Assembly: GCA_034401795.1 (NCBI GenBank)
Contig: CM067359.1
Span: 143,536,233-143,600,232 of the forward strand
DNA: 64,000 bases
DNA from: Chaetoderma sp. LZ-2023a
Taxonomy: Eukaryota > Mollusca > Caudofoveata > Chaetodermatida > Chaetodermatidae
Reading direction: 5' to 3'
In this document: one piece after another, positions 11,166 through 22,959 of the stretch
How positions within the stretch are numbered: position 1 is the first letter of the stretch
How the letters are laid out: each line of letters begins with the position of its first letter
Program-made: the position numbers and the translations under genes
Notes under the pieces: generated by a model
Database searches by the model: none
What the model was told of the DNA's origin: nothing
Seen by the model: the letters and a program-made list of their open reading frames with translations, nothing else

Positions 11166-11641
11166 TTGCATCAAGTTCAAAACTAATGATAAACTAACAT
11201 GTTTCTGTTTTTGTTTTAGAAACATGTTACCTTATTTATGAGCTTGTACATACTGTACGTAGCTATTATTGCCACGCTGGTTTGTTCAAAGGCTTTTAGT
11301 CAGATACGGTGTTAAGTTTAATATATCTAAGCATACAGTGACAGAGCATACTTTAAGACCTGGTATCGCATCTAAATTTGCTACACATATTTTGGTAGTT
11401 AGGGCCCCGCACCGGTTACCGAGTCAGTCATTCTAATGGTAAATTTAGAAAAGTCTTCGCGGCCTGCAAATGGGCATTTAATAAGCAAATATTTTAACTT
11501 TCTTGACAAAATTTGACCACTAAAGAGGCTCTCATTGTATGTAAGCACACACACATCTCCATGGTTATAGATCTCGTATACACCTTTCTCTCTTGTAAAT
11601 GGAGATTAGATGGTACAATTGTTTGAACATAAGCTTTTGTG

Positions 11642-12060
11642 CAGGGTTCGTACTGGGCATGGAAATCCTTGAAAATCATGGAATTTGAAAATTAAAATTC
11701 CAGGCCTGGAAAGTAATGGAAAATCAGCATTTTTTATCATACTTGTAGGTCATAGAAATACCATGGATAATGGTAATCATGCAAAATAAAAGAAATCTGT
11801 TAGCATAAATTTGCGCAATCACCTCTATAATACAATATAATTAAGGCAACAGCTTATCAAACAAGGCTTTGGATTGTTTGGTAGAAGACACAATGTTCAA
11901 ACATTTTGCAGAATAAAGTCACATCGTAATTTTACTAATTTATGCAGCTACATTATAAACACAATTCTCGTAGATATTAATTCTTAAAACTCAAGGAATT
12001 GGTTAATTTTGGTCATGAGAAGTCGTGGAATTTCAACCACAAAAAGATGTACGAACTCTG
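11642..12060 (+). mobile_element. family H element, complete, 419 bp
   Basis: Ends CAGGGTTCGTAC and GTACGAACTCTG form short inverted repeats. The interior carries CATGGAAATCCTTGAAAATC and GGTTAATTTTGGTCATG blocks. CAGGG ends suggest a hAT-like non-autonomous element, but I could not find an 8-bp target duplication. Confidence 0.6.
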
Positions 12061-12187
12061 TTTATAAGAGCACACTATATGTTTGTCATACATTTAAGTC
12101 ATTCAAGTTTCATGCAATTGTTTGATCTTTATCCTCTATATTGCCCTCATACATGTATGGGTAATTATATATATTGTTGATTTTCAG

Positions 12188-12274
12188 GCAGTCGGCTTTG
12201 TATGGGGCTATATTTGCCAGCAGTTCTCTCAAACTATTTATATCACATCAGCTGGATTTGTCTTAGCGTGTTTG
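12188..12274 (+). CDS. SPCS1: SPCS1 exon 3
   Basis: An 87-base phase-0 exon between ttgattttcag and gtaagtta, encoding 29 residues: AVGFVWGYICQQFSQT then IYITSAGFVLACL. It covers the end of transmembrane helix 1, the short lumenal turn and most of helix 2. The G-F-x-x-G-Y and Q-F motifs are where human SPCS1 has them (GFIYGYVAEQF), and residue spacing is identical with no gaps. Intron 3 (12,275-14,242) holds family A, C and other repeats. Confidence 0.95.
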
Positions 12275-12322
12275 GTAAGTTAATTTTCCACAGTACAGCA
12301 ACCGTTTTACAGTAATACCTGT

Positions 12323-12534
12323 TTTAACTCTCATATCAGCCGAAAACGGATTCTTCAGTGGTCTTGAGAAATGTCCAAGAGAAGACCTTTTGAAAATTTA
12401 CCACTGGAATGACTGGCTCGATAACCGAGCCAGTCATTCCAGTGGTAAATTTTCAAAAATAGTCTTCTTGCGAATAGACATTTTCTATGAGAAAATTGGA
12501 ATTTTCTTGAACAAATTTGAGGAACTGGGTTAAC
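12323..12534 (+). mobile_element. family A palindromic element
   Basis: Order: ACTCATATCAGCC, TCTTGAGAAATGTCC, GAAAATTTACCACTGG, perfect centre ATGACTGGCTCG...CGAGCCAGTCAT, inverse arm, AAATTGGAATTTTCTTG, then GGGTTAA. About 210 bp. It lies in SPCS1 intron 3. Further diverged copies in the same intron are at 12,600-12,785, 13,130-13,300 and 13,720-13,900. Confidence 0.85.
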
Positions 12535-12778
12535 GGTTTAAGATACCCATCTGAGGACCACGGATATCTGGTCACTTGATATCAAAGTGGTTTCTTCCAT
12601 GGTCAAATTTGGTCAATAAGATTTAAATTTTCTCAAAAAATGTCCACTTGCTGATTAGATGATTATTTTTTTTAATTTACCTATGTTATGACTGGCTCGG
12701 TTATCAAGCCAGTCATTCCAAGTGGTAAATTGACATTTCTCAAGGTCACTGCAGAGGCTGGTTTGGGTCGAAATGACA

Positions 12779-12870
12779 ATTAACCCTTACCACTCTGATG
12801 TCAATATTCTATCTTTTACTGTGTCACCATCAAAGAAACTGGTGTTCATTTTTCGACAATTTCAGTTTTT
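12779..12870 (+). repeat. family C element, left half
   Basis: TTAACCCTTACCACTCTGATG, then the CTATCTTTTACTGTGTCA and AACTGGTGTTCATTTTTC segments; the right half is missing. A second rearranged copy with both halves but no outer TTAA is at 13,903-14,040. Confidence 0.75.
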
Positions 12871-13902
12871 CAGATGACACAGCTTTTGAATTTTTTAATG
12901 AAAAAGTCATGTAGATAGTTAGTAGAAAGACTTATCCATTCTCACTGTTTCACTAATAAGTGACTTGGAATAATAATAATAATAGTAATTGAATGGAAGT
13001 CTGTTATAAAGTTTGCTAATATAGTATTATAGAAACAGTAATGAAATTGGAAAGCAACTGACTTGAAATCTGTCATCATCCATGCCTGCTATAAGAGCAG
13101 AAAGAGAAAATTAACATGGTTGCTTAGTGAATGTACATTTGCAGTCCAAGTGAAGACTACCTCTTGAAAATTTCCCTCTGGAATGACTGGCCTGGTTATC
13201 ATGCCAGTTATTTCAGTGGAGGAATTTCCTAAATAGTTTTCTCATGGCCTGAAAATTGACATTCCTAAGACCACTAGAGTCCTCTTTTAGCCGGCCGCCT
13301 TGACCATTAAGCGTGTTTTAACAGAGTCCTCTTTTGGCCGGGTTGACTATTAAAGAATTTAAATCATTAATCGTGAAGCCGTCCAAATATGTTTTCTACT
13401 GTGTTCCTGGAAACGTCCATTTACAAGCCAAATCAGAGATGCATAAGGACAAAATTCTCCAAGACCCATGTCATTGATATATTTTTCAATAGTGCCACAG
13501 TAAGGTCAAAGTGTCTTTAGAAAACAATATTGCTGAAGGCTGTTTGTGTTGTATTTTATCTTTCGACCGCAACACTAGCATATGTTTTTGGGACTCAATG
13601 AGCAATCTTGGAAAAGATCCTTCCAGTAGAACCAGTTATTGAAAAATGTCTTAAGAACAAGACGCACTCCACGCTCACATTTACTCTTTGCATCTAGCGA
13701 GGATCGTTAGCTCGATAATTCAGCCAGTCATTCCATTGGAAAAGTTTCAAAAACATCCTCTTGTCCTGCAAGTGCAAGAACGAAAACCAGGCCAGTCAAT
13801 CCAGTCGTACATTTGCAAGAATCCTTTTACCTTGGCATGCTTGGCCTACAAATGAACTTTGAATAAATAAATATTTAGATTTTCTTGATCAATCTTGCCC
13901 TT

Positions 13903-14040
13903 AAACCCTGACCACTCTGATGTCAATATTCTATCTAAGACAGCAACATCTTCCAGCAAATTTGTTGAAAAATGAACACCAGTTCACCTTTTCATTTAAT
14001 TTGAAAATTTAAAAACCTGACATCAGAGTGTTAATTGTTA
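13903..14040 (+). repeat. family C element, internally deleted
   Basis: ACCACTCTGATGTCAATATTC joins directly to GACAGCAACATCTTCC and runs to GACATCAGAGTG. The left arm is shortened relative to the copy at 16.4 kb. Confidence 0.7.
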
Positions 14041-14242
14041 AATGGTTAGACAATTAAGCTGTCAGGCATGACTGTATTATCCCTATCCAGTGATATTTAT
14101 ATAATTGGTAAGTCACTGCCTTAGGTAGAAATGTCTTCCAATCCAATTATGTTCAAAATATTCAACACTACATTTTATTTCGTTTTGGAAACATGTTACC
14201 GATATGTTATTTCTGAGCTGGAGTGTATATTGTTATTTTCAG

Positions 14243-14359
14243 TTGACATTGCCGCCATGGCCGATGTATCGAGGCAATCCTATAACCTGGCAGAAACCTC
14301 GTCCTGATCCAAAATCTGAAACTAGTCAAACAACAGAAAAAACACAGAAAAAGAAATAA
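14243..14359 (+). CDS. SPCS1: SPCS1 exon 4 with stop codon
   Basis: Last coding exon after acceptor gttattttcag. It encodes LTLPPWPMYRGNPITWQKP then a polar tail rich in Lys, Thr and Pro, ending in QKKK and TAA at 14,357-14,359. L-T-L-P-P-W-P-x-Y-R-x-x-P is the signature of the end of SPCS1 helix 2 and its cytosolic tail. The basic C-terminus faces the cytosol, as in other members. Confidence 0.96.
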   Translation: MTLPPWPMYRGNPITWQKPRPDPKSETSQTTEKTQKKK

Positions 14360-14398
14360 CGTGACATTGTTAAATTATTTTACATTAAAATCAAAGTG

Positions 14399-14404
14399 AA
14401 TAAA
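14399..14404 (+). terminator. SPCS1: polyadenylation signal AATAAA of SPCS1
   Basis: AATAAA 40 bases after the stop codon, inside gtgaataaacatt. The 3' untranslated region would be short. Confidence 0.7.
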
Positions 14405-14641
14405 CATTATCTCATACATATTGTAAAAATCATGGTTTGTTTAAGTGTGTGTACATCCTTGCGTTCTAAAAAGGACAACCTTTCAGAATGTTTTGCTAAA
14501 TCTGTAATTTATCACAATCTGCTGTTTTCGGATTCATTTCGTCATATAATGTATAAACTGAAAAAGCTGATTCTGCAAGTGAAGCCTGCCTCTGGAATGT
14601 TTCACTTTCTGAACGTAAAGCAGGTATATGTGATTTGTCTC

Positions 14642-15235
14642 TAACCCTTTACTGGTCAAATTTGTTAAGAAAATTTTAATATCTGCTCAATGAGTGTCCA
14701 TTTACAGGCCAACAAAATACAATTTTAGAAAATTTACTACTTGAATGACTCGCTCGGTTATCTTGGTCTGTAAATGGATATTCCATAAGACCATCATAGC
14801 AGGAGCCAGTTTTGGTTAAGGGTTAATGGTCAAATTTAGTTAAGAAATTGGGTCGACGTACATGTCGTGATCCAAATAACATGCAGCGTCCAAAGCCTCA
14901 ATATGAAGGCCCAGGACTCTAGCTCTTGACCGGGGTTACTACCGGAATGATTGACTCGGCTATTGAGCCAGTCATTTCAGGGGTGAATTAAAAAAAGGCT
15001 TTCTTGTTCTGTAAAAGGGCAGTTATCAAGACAACTGCTGTAGTAACTGTTTTTTGCATGATTAAGCCTTTAGCATTCAAAACCGGATTCCAATTTTTGA
15101 AAGTTTACCACAGGAATGACTGGCTCTATAACCGAGCCAGTCATTCCAGTGATAAATTTTCTAAAATAATCTCTTGGTCTGCAAATTGACATTTTGAAGA
15201 TTAGAATTTTCTTGAACAAATTTGAGGGTTAAATG
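14642..15235 (+). repeat. cluster of family A elements
   Basis: A diverged copy at 14,642-14,827, a fragment at 14,930-15,000, and a good copy at about 15,060-15,235 with centre ATGACTGGCTCT...GAGCCAGTCAT. Nothing coding. Confidence 0.7.
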
Positions 15236-15374
15236 ATTAAATGAAGATGTTAGTTTTGTTTCTTCAGGTTGAATCATGTGAATTAAGTACCCTTAAAATT
15301 TTAGTGTTAATTCAGAATACACTGGAAATGTATAATTAGATAGATTAGATTCAAGCAGTCATACTTGCTCCTGG

Positions 15375-15770
15375 AGCCAATGGAGGGATCTGATCGGTCA
15401 CCCAAGTATATGATGTCATAACCAAATATGTAAGCTGACGTTGCAATCAAAATGCATAGTGAATGATATATATTTAGCTCTGTCATGAGCATTGAATAGT
15501 CTGTCTGGTGTACGAATTGTAGGTCTACTATTTAATACAGTCTGTTGAATATTTTGAAACTAATTTGACTGGGCGTGGTTACTGCCATAGGCAGCAGCAG
15601 CAATTGAACTTAATTTCAAAATATTCAACAGCTTACATGTATAGTTTGCCTTGATAATGGGATTATGGGAATTCAGTGTTGGATCAATGCTAACAGAGGC
15701 AAAGCATGGGTGGAGCTTAGCTAGAAATGTGCGGGGCATGGCTAGAAATGGATCCCTCGATTGATGATGT
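15375..15770 (-). repeat. long family B variant, inverted
   Basis: Inverted copy: the ATATGATGTCATAACC and TGTAGG segments come first, then the CTGTTGAATATTTTG hairpin at 15,541-15,632, then GGATCAATGC and GTGGAGCTTAGCTAG. Confidence 0.7.
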
Positions 15771-15884
15771 TTCGGTTGAAGAACCACTGAGCTGTACTAG
15801 TGCTTGAGCTCACTAATCACAGGGTTTACTGTGTGAAAGAATGCCCCCTAAATGTTTAAATGTAACAATTCATTAACGCGTGGT

Positions 15885-16085
15885 CAAGAAAATTTAGATA
15901 TTAACTTATCGAATGTCCATTTGCAGGTCAAGCCAATACTATTTAAAAAATCATACCACTGGAATGACTGTCTTGGTTATCGAGCCAATTATTCAAGTGG
16001 TAAGATTTCCAGAATATCTTGCAAATGGCCTTTGTTCAAGCCCATTGTAGAGGCTGGATCAGGCCACCTTGACCACTAAATGGTT
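15885..16085 (+). repeat. family A element, diverged
   Basis: GAATGTCCATTTGCAGGTC, ACCACTGGAATGACTG, a mutated centre, AAGTGGTAAG and GACCACTAAATGGTTA. Confidence 0.7.
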
Positions 16086-16440
16086 ACATGTGGTACATAA
16101 TTTTATACATATGTGAAGTGTAATGCTTATCATGATTGTGATTCAACAGGACCAGTCATAATTATAATTCACATCATGTTGAATTAGTGGAGAGAGATGG
16201 ATCTAGTTTTGATTTACCGTAAATACATTCTACTTGTAGTAAACACCATAATGTACAATTTTCTAAATGTGTATGCATGCACATGCATGTGTTGTCTCGC
16301 GTGTATGCATGTGTGTTTGTAATTGAGTACCATTCACACATGTTCATTGCCATCAAAATATTGTCAGGCTTGCGGCTTATTCCTAACCATAACCATTTCT
16401 TGATCATGATGGCGATGACCAGCCTATGCAGTGGTCTTAA

Positions 16441-16958
16441 CCCTTACCACTCTCAAAATCTTCACTTTTCAAATTAAAGTAAAAGATGAACTGGTGTTTA
16501 TTTTTCAACATATTTGGTGGAAGATTGTGCTGTCGTAGATAGGCTTGCGCGATTATTGCTTTCAGTAATCACAATCGATTATTTAATAATAATCGCGATT
16601 CTCAAGCCAGTCATCCCGGTGATACATTTTCTAAAATAGTCTTCTTTTGGTCTGAAAATGGACATGCATTCACTGAGCAAAATGTAAATTTCTGTGACCG
16701 ATTGCATTAGAGTAATTTAAAAGGTAGGTTGTGCAATATTTTATGCTGTAAAATTATTCATGATTATTCGATTATTTAATTTTTAATCAAGTAAATTCAT
16801 GATTTAAATAATAATCACAATTTTCGATTTAATCACATAATCGTGCAATGCTAGTCGTAGTCAGCAACATCTTCCACCTAAATTGTTGGAAAATGTACAT
16901 TAGTTTCTTTGCTATTGACACAGTAAAAGATAGAATATTGACCTCAGAGTGGCAAGGG
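16441..16958 (+). mobile_element. family C TTAA element with a hAT element nested inside
   Basis: TTAA at 16,437-16,440 and 16,959-16,962. Ends are CCCTTACCACTC and GAGTGGCAAGGG. Arms carry GGTGGAAGATTG/CATCTTCCACC at the centre. Removing the nested hAT and one 8-bp duplication leaves about 196 bp, the usual size of the family. Confidence 0.85.
16540..16853. mobile_element. small hAT-type element, 314 bp, nested in family C
   Basis: Ends TAGGCTTGCGCGATTATTG and CATAATCGTGCAATGCTA, flanked by gtcgtaga (16,532-16,539) and gtcgtagt (16,854-16,861), 7 of 8 matching. Same family as the element at 2353-3932. It holds a half family A element (about 16,598-16,700, caagccagtcatcccgg and on), so three element families are stacked here. 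Confidence 0.85.
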
Positions 16959-16969
16959 TTAAGATATGC

Positions 16970-17200
16970 TCAATTGCCAGCCAAAAGAAGAGTATTTTTA
17001 AATATTTAAATCTGTAATGACTGGCTTAAGAAGTGAACCAGTCATTCCAGAGGTTAAATTGAAAAAAATACTCTTCTCTTTGCCTGCATATGGATATATA
17101 ACAGTCAGTTATTCCAGTTGTAAATTTTCCAAAATAGTCTTCTCTTGGCCTGCAAAAGGACATTCACTAAGCGGAAATTTTGATTTTTTACTAAATTTGA
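16970..17200 (+). repeat. two overlapping family A cores
   Basis: Two successive cores (atgactggcttaag...gaaccagtcatt, then cagtcagttattccag) followed by TCTTCTCTTGGCCTGC and GGACATTCACTAAGC. Confidence 0.7.
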
Positions 17201-17436
17201 CTTCTAAGAGGCTAAATATCACCACTTTTTGGGACCAAAACAGTTGTTCCTTAAGACAGGTGGTCAAGGGGACTACCTGACTTAGATCTTGTGATTCCAC
17301 AGTAATGCTCAATGACATTTGACTTGTATTAAGAGGCCATCTGTCTATAACGGCCATTGCCTGATTCTATGTAAGTAGTAGTATCGCCATGCACACATGT
17401 ACGTACTTCATGAAGGAGTATATGAATCGGTCCTTA

Positions 17437-17631
17437 ACCCTTACCACTCTGATGTCAAAATATTTAATTTCACATTAAATTAAAAGATGAACTGGTGTTC
17501 ATTTTTCAACAAATTTGGTGGTGGAAGATGGCGCGGTCGTAGACGGCAACATCGTCCACCAAATTTGTAAAAAAAATGTACATCAGTTTCTTTGTTATTG
17601 ACACAGTAAAAGATAGAATATTGACATCAGT
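17437..17631 (+). repeat. family C element, right end replaced
   Basis: Begins TTAACCCTTACCACTCTGATG and runs through GGTGGAAGATGG / CATCGTCCACC to GAATATTGACATCA, where the expected terminal GAGTGGTAAGGGTTAA is replaced by the SINE-like segment that follows. Confidence 0.75.
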
Positions 17632-17950
17632 AGTAACAGTTATCCCCGGTTTCCAACGACACAAAGCAGCTCCTGCCACTACCCCCTGGACAGGATGTAA
17701 GTTTGCATTTTATAGTCTAGCTTTCACCGAAGTGATCCGCGACTTCATCTTGTACCTGTCAGTTAATTGCAGGTAACTACCACAGTTGTTGCACTAGTAC
17801 CCGTTTATACACCTGTTTAGAGAGGCAGCGAGGAGGAATGCGATTACCTAAGTTCCCAACGATTGCCAGGTGGCCGACCTGAGACGCGAACCCCAGGTTG
17901 CTGTTTTCATGGCTCAGCGCAATTCCAATTGTGGGACTAAACGCCTAAGA
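17632..17950 (+). mobile_element. SINE-like element (degenerate)
   Basis: CTCCTGCCACTACCCCCTGGA, CCCGTTTATACACCTG, GAGAGGCAGCGAGG, AAGTTCCCAACG and ACGCGAACCCCAGG occur in the order found in a widespread animal repeat of the short interspersed type. The 5' end joins a family C element. No clear tRNA-like promoter boxes remain, so the class is an inference. Confidence 0.45.
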
Positions 17951-18189
17951 CATCTTTCACATTGTTTTCTTGACACCTGGTGTTTCACGAGTAACCCCTT
18001 AAGCTGCTAAGTTTACTTTATCCAGTAGCATTCATATTAACTATTAACATGGCATCGGTATGGAATATAAATCTAACTGACTGAAATGCAAGGCTCCTAT
18101 CTATAAAGCCAAAAGAAATATCTGCAACCAACATATGACTTGAACTTGAATCAATTCTTATCCTACAAATATGATCCTGTAACGTTCAA

Positions 18190-18545
18190 GCAGTCCAGTA
18201 TCAGCTTTTACTGTTGTCTTGAGAAATGCCCATTTGTAGATCAAGACTATTTTTGAAGTTTTTACACGAGTGATTATTGACCCAGTAATTGAAGTGGTGA
18301 ATTTTCTCTTGGCCTGTAGACATTTATCAATACCACTTTAGAAGTCAGTTCTGGCATTGAAACGTTGTTTCTGTAGTGGTCTTGAAGTGTCCATTTGCTA
18401 ACAGACAGTTTTTGAAAATTTACAACTGAAATGACTGGATCAATAACCGAGCCAGTCATTCCAGTGATATATTTTCAAAAATAATCTCTTGGACGGCAAA
18501 TGCATATTTCCAATGAGTAAATTGAAATTTAGTGTTAAAAAGTTA
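18190..18545 (+). repeat. two family A elements
   Basis: A diverged copy at 18,190-18,310 and a good copy at 18,340-18,545 with centre ATGACTGGATCAATAACC / GAGCCAGTCATTCC. A short exact duplication of TTAATCCTAGAAGTAC lies at about 18,562-18,600. Confidence 0.7.
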
Positions 18546-18605
18546 GAGGATGAACAATCATCTTAATCCTAGAAGTACTTAATCCTAGAAGTACTTAATC
18601 CTCTT

Positions 18606-20732
18606 CATTCCGTCACGGGCCAAGTGAGCGTAGGCCATGGCAGCCATCCATCCGTCAAGTCGCATCTCTATGCTTTGACCGATTTCAACCAAATTTGACT
18701 GGAAGGATCCTATGGTGGTAGGTTCCATAACTGTTATTCAGAATTTTGATTGGTCAATTTTTCTGGTGGCCATCTTGGATTTTCTGAGTCATTTAAAATG
18801 CTACTCCTCCGCTCTAAATGGCCCCATTTGAACAAAACTTAGGTAGACTCATCAAATTTGACATCATTAGCTCACCTGGCCTTAAAGGCCAAGTGAGCTT
18901 ATGTTGGGGCGGCCGTCAACTTTTCCTTTAAAACGACTTCTCAAGAACCGCTGGGATGATTTCAGTTATATTTGGCAGGAAGGATCCTTAGGGCATAGGG
19001 ATCCAAGACTGTTCAAACGAAGCCCATCAGCCAATTTGGCCGGTGGACATCTTGGATTTTGGCCGATTTTTAGAAACGTCTTTAAAAATCTTCTCCGAAA
19101 CCGCTTGAGGAATTGAAGGAAACCTCATGAAATATGATCCAGGGCAAGCGATCAACCAAGTTTGTTCAGGGGAACTTGATTGGTCAAATGGTTCGGCAGC
19201 CATCTTGGTTGACCTAGTTTTAGCAAGAATGACTTCTCCAGAACCTCTGAAGGGGACTTCGAGGCTGAAATTGTTTTTATACACATTTTTGGGTATTCTG
19301 ATTTGAAATTTGCAATTTTCGAAACTATTGGATAAATGGTTTGGCGGCCATCTTGGATAATTTTCCCGCCAAAAGCTCCCATACTAAAGCAATGCGAAAT
19401 TTAAAATGTCTTCTTGTCGAGAACTACTGGGCCGATTTCAATTATATTTGGCAGGAAACATCCTTCAGGCATAGAGATTCAAGTTTGTTCAAACGAACCC
19501 GATCGGCCAATTTGCTCGACAGACTTCTACCGATTTTTAGATTCAGAACTCACGAAATATGATCTAGGGTAAGAGCTGAACCAAGTTTGTTCAATGAAAC
19601 TTGATTGACCAAATGGTTCAGTGGCCATCTTGGATGACCTAGTTTTCGCAAAAACGACTTCCCCAGAACTGCTGAAACGATCAGGCCAAAATTTGTGATA
19701 TATGATTAGGGTGGGTAAGGGCCATTAATGTTTGTTCAAGAGAATTTAATCCATCAAATAACATGGCCGCGGTCAAAATATAGCATGTTTGGCGGCCATA
19801 TTGGATTTTTTTATTTGATGGACTTTGAGGCTGAAATTGGTTTTATATAAGTTTTTGGGTATTCTGATCTCAAATTTGCAATTGTCGAAACTGTCAGATA
19901 AACGGTTTGGGGGCTATCTTTCCAGCCAAAAGCTCCCATACTAAAGTAATGGGAAATTTAAAATGTCTTCTCGAGAACTGCTGAGCCGATTTCAATTATA
20001 TTTGGCAGGAAGCATCCTTAGTGCATAGAGATTTCATTTTGTTCAAACGAAGCTGATTGGCCAATTTGGCCGGCAGCCATCTTGGATTTTAGCTGATTTT
20101 TACAAATGTCTAAAAATCTTCTCCAAAACCGTTTGAGGGTCAGACCTCATGAAATATGATCTGTGGTAAAAGCTGACCCAAGTTTGTTCGAGGGAACGTG
20201 ATTGATTAAACGGTTCAGCGGCCATCTTGGATGACCTCGTTTTTGCAAAAACTACCGGTACTCCTTCCCCAGAACCACTGAAGCGATCAAGCCAAAATTT
20301 GTGATATATGATTAAGGACTAAGGGCCATTAAAGTTTCTTCAAGAGAAGTTGATCCGTCAAAAAAACTGGCCGCTTTAAAATGTCTTTAAAAATCTCCAA
20401 AACCGCTTGGGGGAATCAATTCAAAACGCATGAAATACCATCTAGGGCAAGAGCTGCACCAAGTTTGTTTCAAGGGAACTTGATTGGCCAAACGGTTTGG
20501 TGGCCATCTTGGATAACCTAATTTTTGCCAAAATGACTCCAGAACCGCTGAGCGGATTGGGCCGAAATTTGAGCTATATGATTAGGCACTGAGTGTCATA
20601 AAGTTTTATCAAGGGAAGGCGCTACGTCAGAAACATGGCAGTAGACCAATCAAAATGTAGCGTGTTTGGTGACTTGCAAAAATGTCCACACTCATTTAGA
20701 AGACTACTTCTAAACCAGCCACTAACAATTGA
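18606..20732 (+). repeat. family D repeat with CCATCTTGG modules (copy 1, plus a short fragment)
   Basis: A fragment (18,606-18,867) precedes the main copy, which starts with the hairpin AGCTCACCTGGCC / GGCCAAGTGAGCT at 18,868 and GTCAACTTTTCCTTT. It is built of modules that repeat TTTCAATTATATTTGGCAGG, CAAGTTTGTTCAAACGAAG, GGCCATCTTGGAT and GAACCGCTGA. No frame codes for protein over its length. Its far end is cut off by copy 2 at about 20,733. CCATCTTGG equals the YY1-type core CAAGATGG on the other strand. Confidence 0.85.
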
Positions 20733-21304
20733 CAACAAGAGGCCCAAGGGGCCTGTATCGCTGACCTGGATCATAGGCATTTCAACCAGAAAGGCCATCA
20801 ACAATAAGTAGAACCCTACAGAGTTGAGCAGAATTATAACAAGAAAACAGAAGCCATGTTTCTTTATGTATCAACTAATTTTGAACAAAACTTAACGGCC
20901 CTTAGTCCCTTATCATATCTCCCAAATTTCGCGAAAACTAGGTCTTCCAAGATGGCCACCAAGCCAATGGATCAATCAGGTTCTCTTGAACAAATTGGTT
21001 CTCCTCCTGCATTAGATGATGTTTCATGAGGTTTGAATCAACCCCCAAACCGTTTTGGAGATTTTTAAAGACATTGAACAAACTTAGGCCTCTATGCCCT
21101 AAGGCTGCATTCTGCCAAATATAATTGAAATAGGCCGTGGTTCTTGAGAAGTCGTTTAAAGAATTCCCCATTGCTTTACTATGGGCCCATTGCTTTACTA
21201 TGGGAGCCTATGGCAGGAAAAGAAACCAAGATGGCAGCCAAACTGTTTATCCGACAATCTCGAAAGTGGCATATTTGAACTCGCCACACTGATAAGCATA
21301 TATA

Positions 21305-22959
21305 CACCTGTGCAAAAGTTAAGCACCAGCAAAAACAATAGAACGTAGAAACATGATGGTACAACTAGGCTGCCATACTTTTTCTCCCCGCGTTAGCTGA
21401 CATAATTCCAAGTACGAAATGCACATGCATGCATGACTTCACGCCGCTTGATGTCCGTGCGTGGCGGGAAACAGCACACGTGTTCAGTTATGTAAAAGTC
21501 CAGTTTGAGGTGTAGAACATTACATACAGATTTAGGCGACAAGATTAGGAATTTTGTGTTCATGACCGTGGTTTATTTGTACAGAGAGAATTAGCTCTTG
21601 ATTGTGAACCGCTATGGCAAGACGAAGGTTAAGTGATCGTGTGAAATGGCAAATCATAGGCATGCATACCACTGGTATGTCATGCAGAGAGATTGGCAGA
21701 CAGCTGAACATTAACCATACTGTAATCAGTCGTTTGATCGCAAAACATGGGCAAACTAACGAGGTGAAGGACAGGCCTAGATCTGGAAGACCGAAGAAGA
21801 CTACTGCCCGTGATGATCGAGCCCTAGTACGCCTTGTTAGGAGATCTCCATTCACCAACAGCAGAGTGCTCAGCCAGCAATGGGAAACGCGCAATAGAGT
21901 GTCAATGTCTACCGTCAAAAGGAGACTGTATGCTGCTGGCATGAAAGCTAGGAGACCTGTCAGACGTCCTCTCCTCACTGCACACCACAAAGAGGAGCGT
22001 CTGAGGTGGTGCAACGAAAGAAGACACTGGAACATGAGATCCTGGAGACGGGTACACTGGTCCGATGAAAGTCGGTTCCTGCTTCATGCCACAGATGGTG
22101 GAACTCGTGTATGGAGGTCCAGACGCACGGCGTACGACCAACGTAACATCATGGAAGAAGTTCCATTTGGTGGAGGTTCCGTTATGATATGGGGGTGCAT
22201 CTCATTTGATTGTAAGCTGGATCTGTTGACTGTACCTGGAACACTAAATGGACAAAGATATCAAGATTCCATACTGGATAGAGTTGTGGTCCCTCATTTT
22301 GTAAATCATGCACTTGGAACCCACCCTATATTCATGGATGACAACGCCCGACCACATCGTGCTAGAGCTGTGCATGAATACCTCCGCCAGAATGCCATCG
22401 AAACCCTACCATGGCCAGCAAGGAGCCCTGACATGAACCCTATTGAGCATATCTGGGACATTCTGGGAAACATGGTGAGAAGGAGGGATCCTCCTGTGCA
22501 GAACCTACAGGAATTAACAGACGCACTCCATCTTGAATGGCAACGAATACCACAATGGCGTATCAGTCGGTTGGTGACCAGCATGAGACGTCGTGTCCAG
22601 GCCGTCATCCAGGCACAAGGTGGATATACCCGGTATTAATAATGACAGTCTCAAACTCGTGCACAGATGTTAAACTTCGTTTTCAGACACCATTAATGAC
22701 AATCTAGCCACGTGTGTCAACTGTAGGGCAATAGTTGTCAGTTGTGTCAACGTAACCATATTCAGGCCTCGTTTTCAAGTTCAAACAAAAACATAGTGTT
22801 TCCCCACCATCATAATCAGCATTCCTCTAGTTGCATTATTACCTCTTGCACTAAGATGGATGGGTACATAAATGTTTATGCTATTGCTTTCTTCATAGCA
22901 CATGAATATACCCTCGCATGTGCGTAAAAATAGGGTAGTGCTTAACTTTTGCACAGGTG
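21305..22959 (+). mobile_element. Tc1/mariner transposon, apparently complete, 1655 bp
   Basis: Inverted ends CACCTGTGCAAAAGTTAAGC (left) and its inverse (right, ending GCACAGGTG at 22,959) are identical over at least 22 bases and flanked by TA (21,303-21,304 and 22,960-22,961). It contains one full-length transposase. The flanking family D sequence can be rejoined: the equivalent uninterrupted site is at about 25,862-25,930 on the other strand. Confidence 0.93.
21614..22639 (+). CDS. Tc1-like DD34E transposase, full length
   Basis: An uninterrupted 341-residue frame, the usual length for Tc1 transposases. The N-terminal paired-like DNA-binding region has a first helix-turn-helix around residues 24-46 (CREIGRQLNINHTVISRL) and a GRPKKTT hook at 58-64, followed by a second helical domain to about 120. 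The catalytic domain has D151 in HWSDESRF, D243 in MDDNARPH and E278 in NPIEHIWD, with 34 residues between the last two: the DD34E triad that cuts and rejoins the element ends at TA. No frameshift or stop is seen and the ends are intact, so it may be recent or active; expression cannot be judged. Confidence 0.95.
   Translation: MARRRLSDRVKWQIIGMHTTGMSCREIGRQLNINHTVISRLIAKHGQTNEVKDRPRSGRPKKTTARDDRALVRLVRRSPFTNSRVLSQQWETRNRVSMSTVKRRLYAAGMKARRPVRRPLLTAHHKEERLRWCNERRHWNMRSWRRVHWSDESRFLLHATDGGTRVWRSRRTAYDQRNIMEEVPFGGGSVMIWGCISFDCKLDLLTVPGTLNGQRYQDSILDRVVVPHFVNHALGTHPIFMDDNARPHRARAVHEYLRQNAIETLPWPARSPDMNPIEHIWDILGNMVRRRDPPVQNLQELTDALHLEWQRIPQWRISRLVTSMRRRVQAVIQAQGGYTRY

Noticed and set aside
21532-22035. 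167-codon frame opposite the Tc1 transposase
   Set aside because: Antisense shadow of a well-supported transposase frame.
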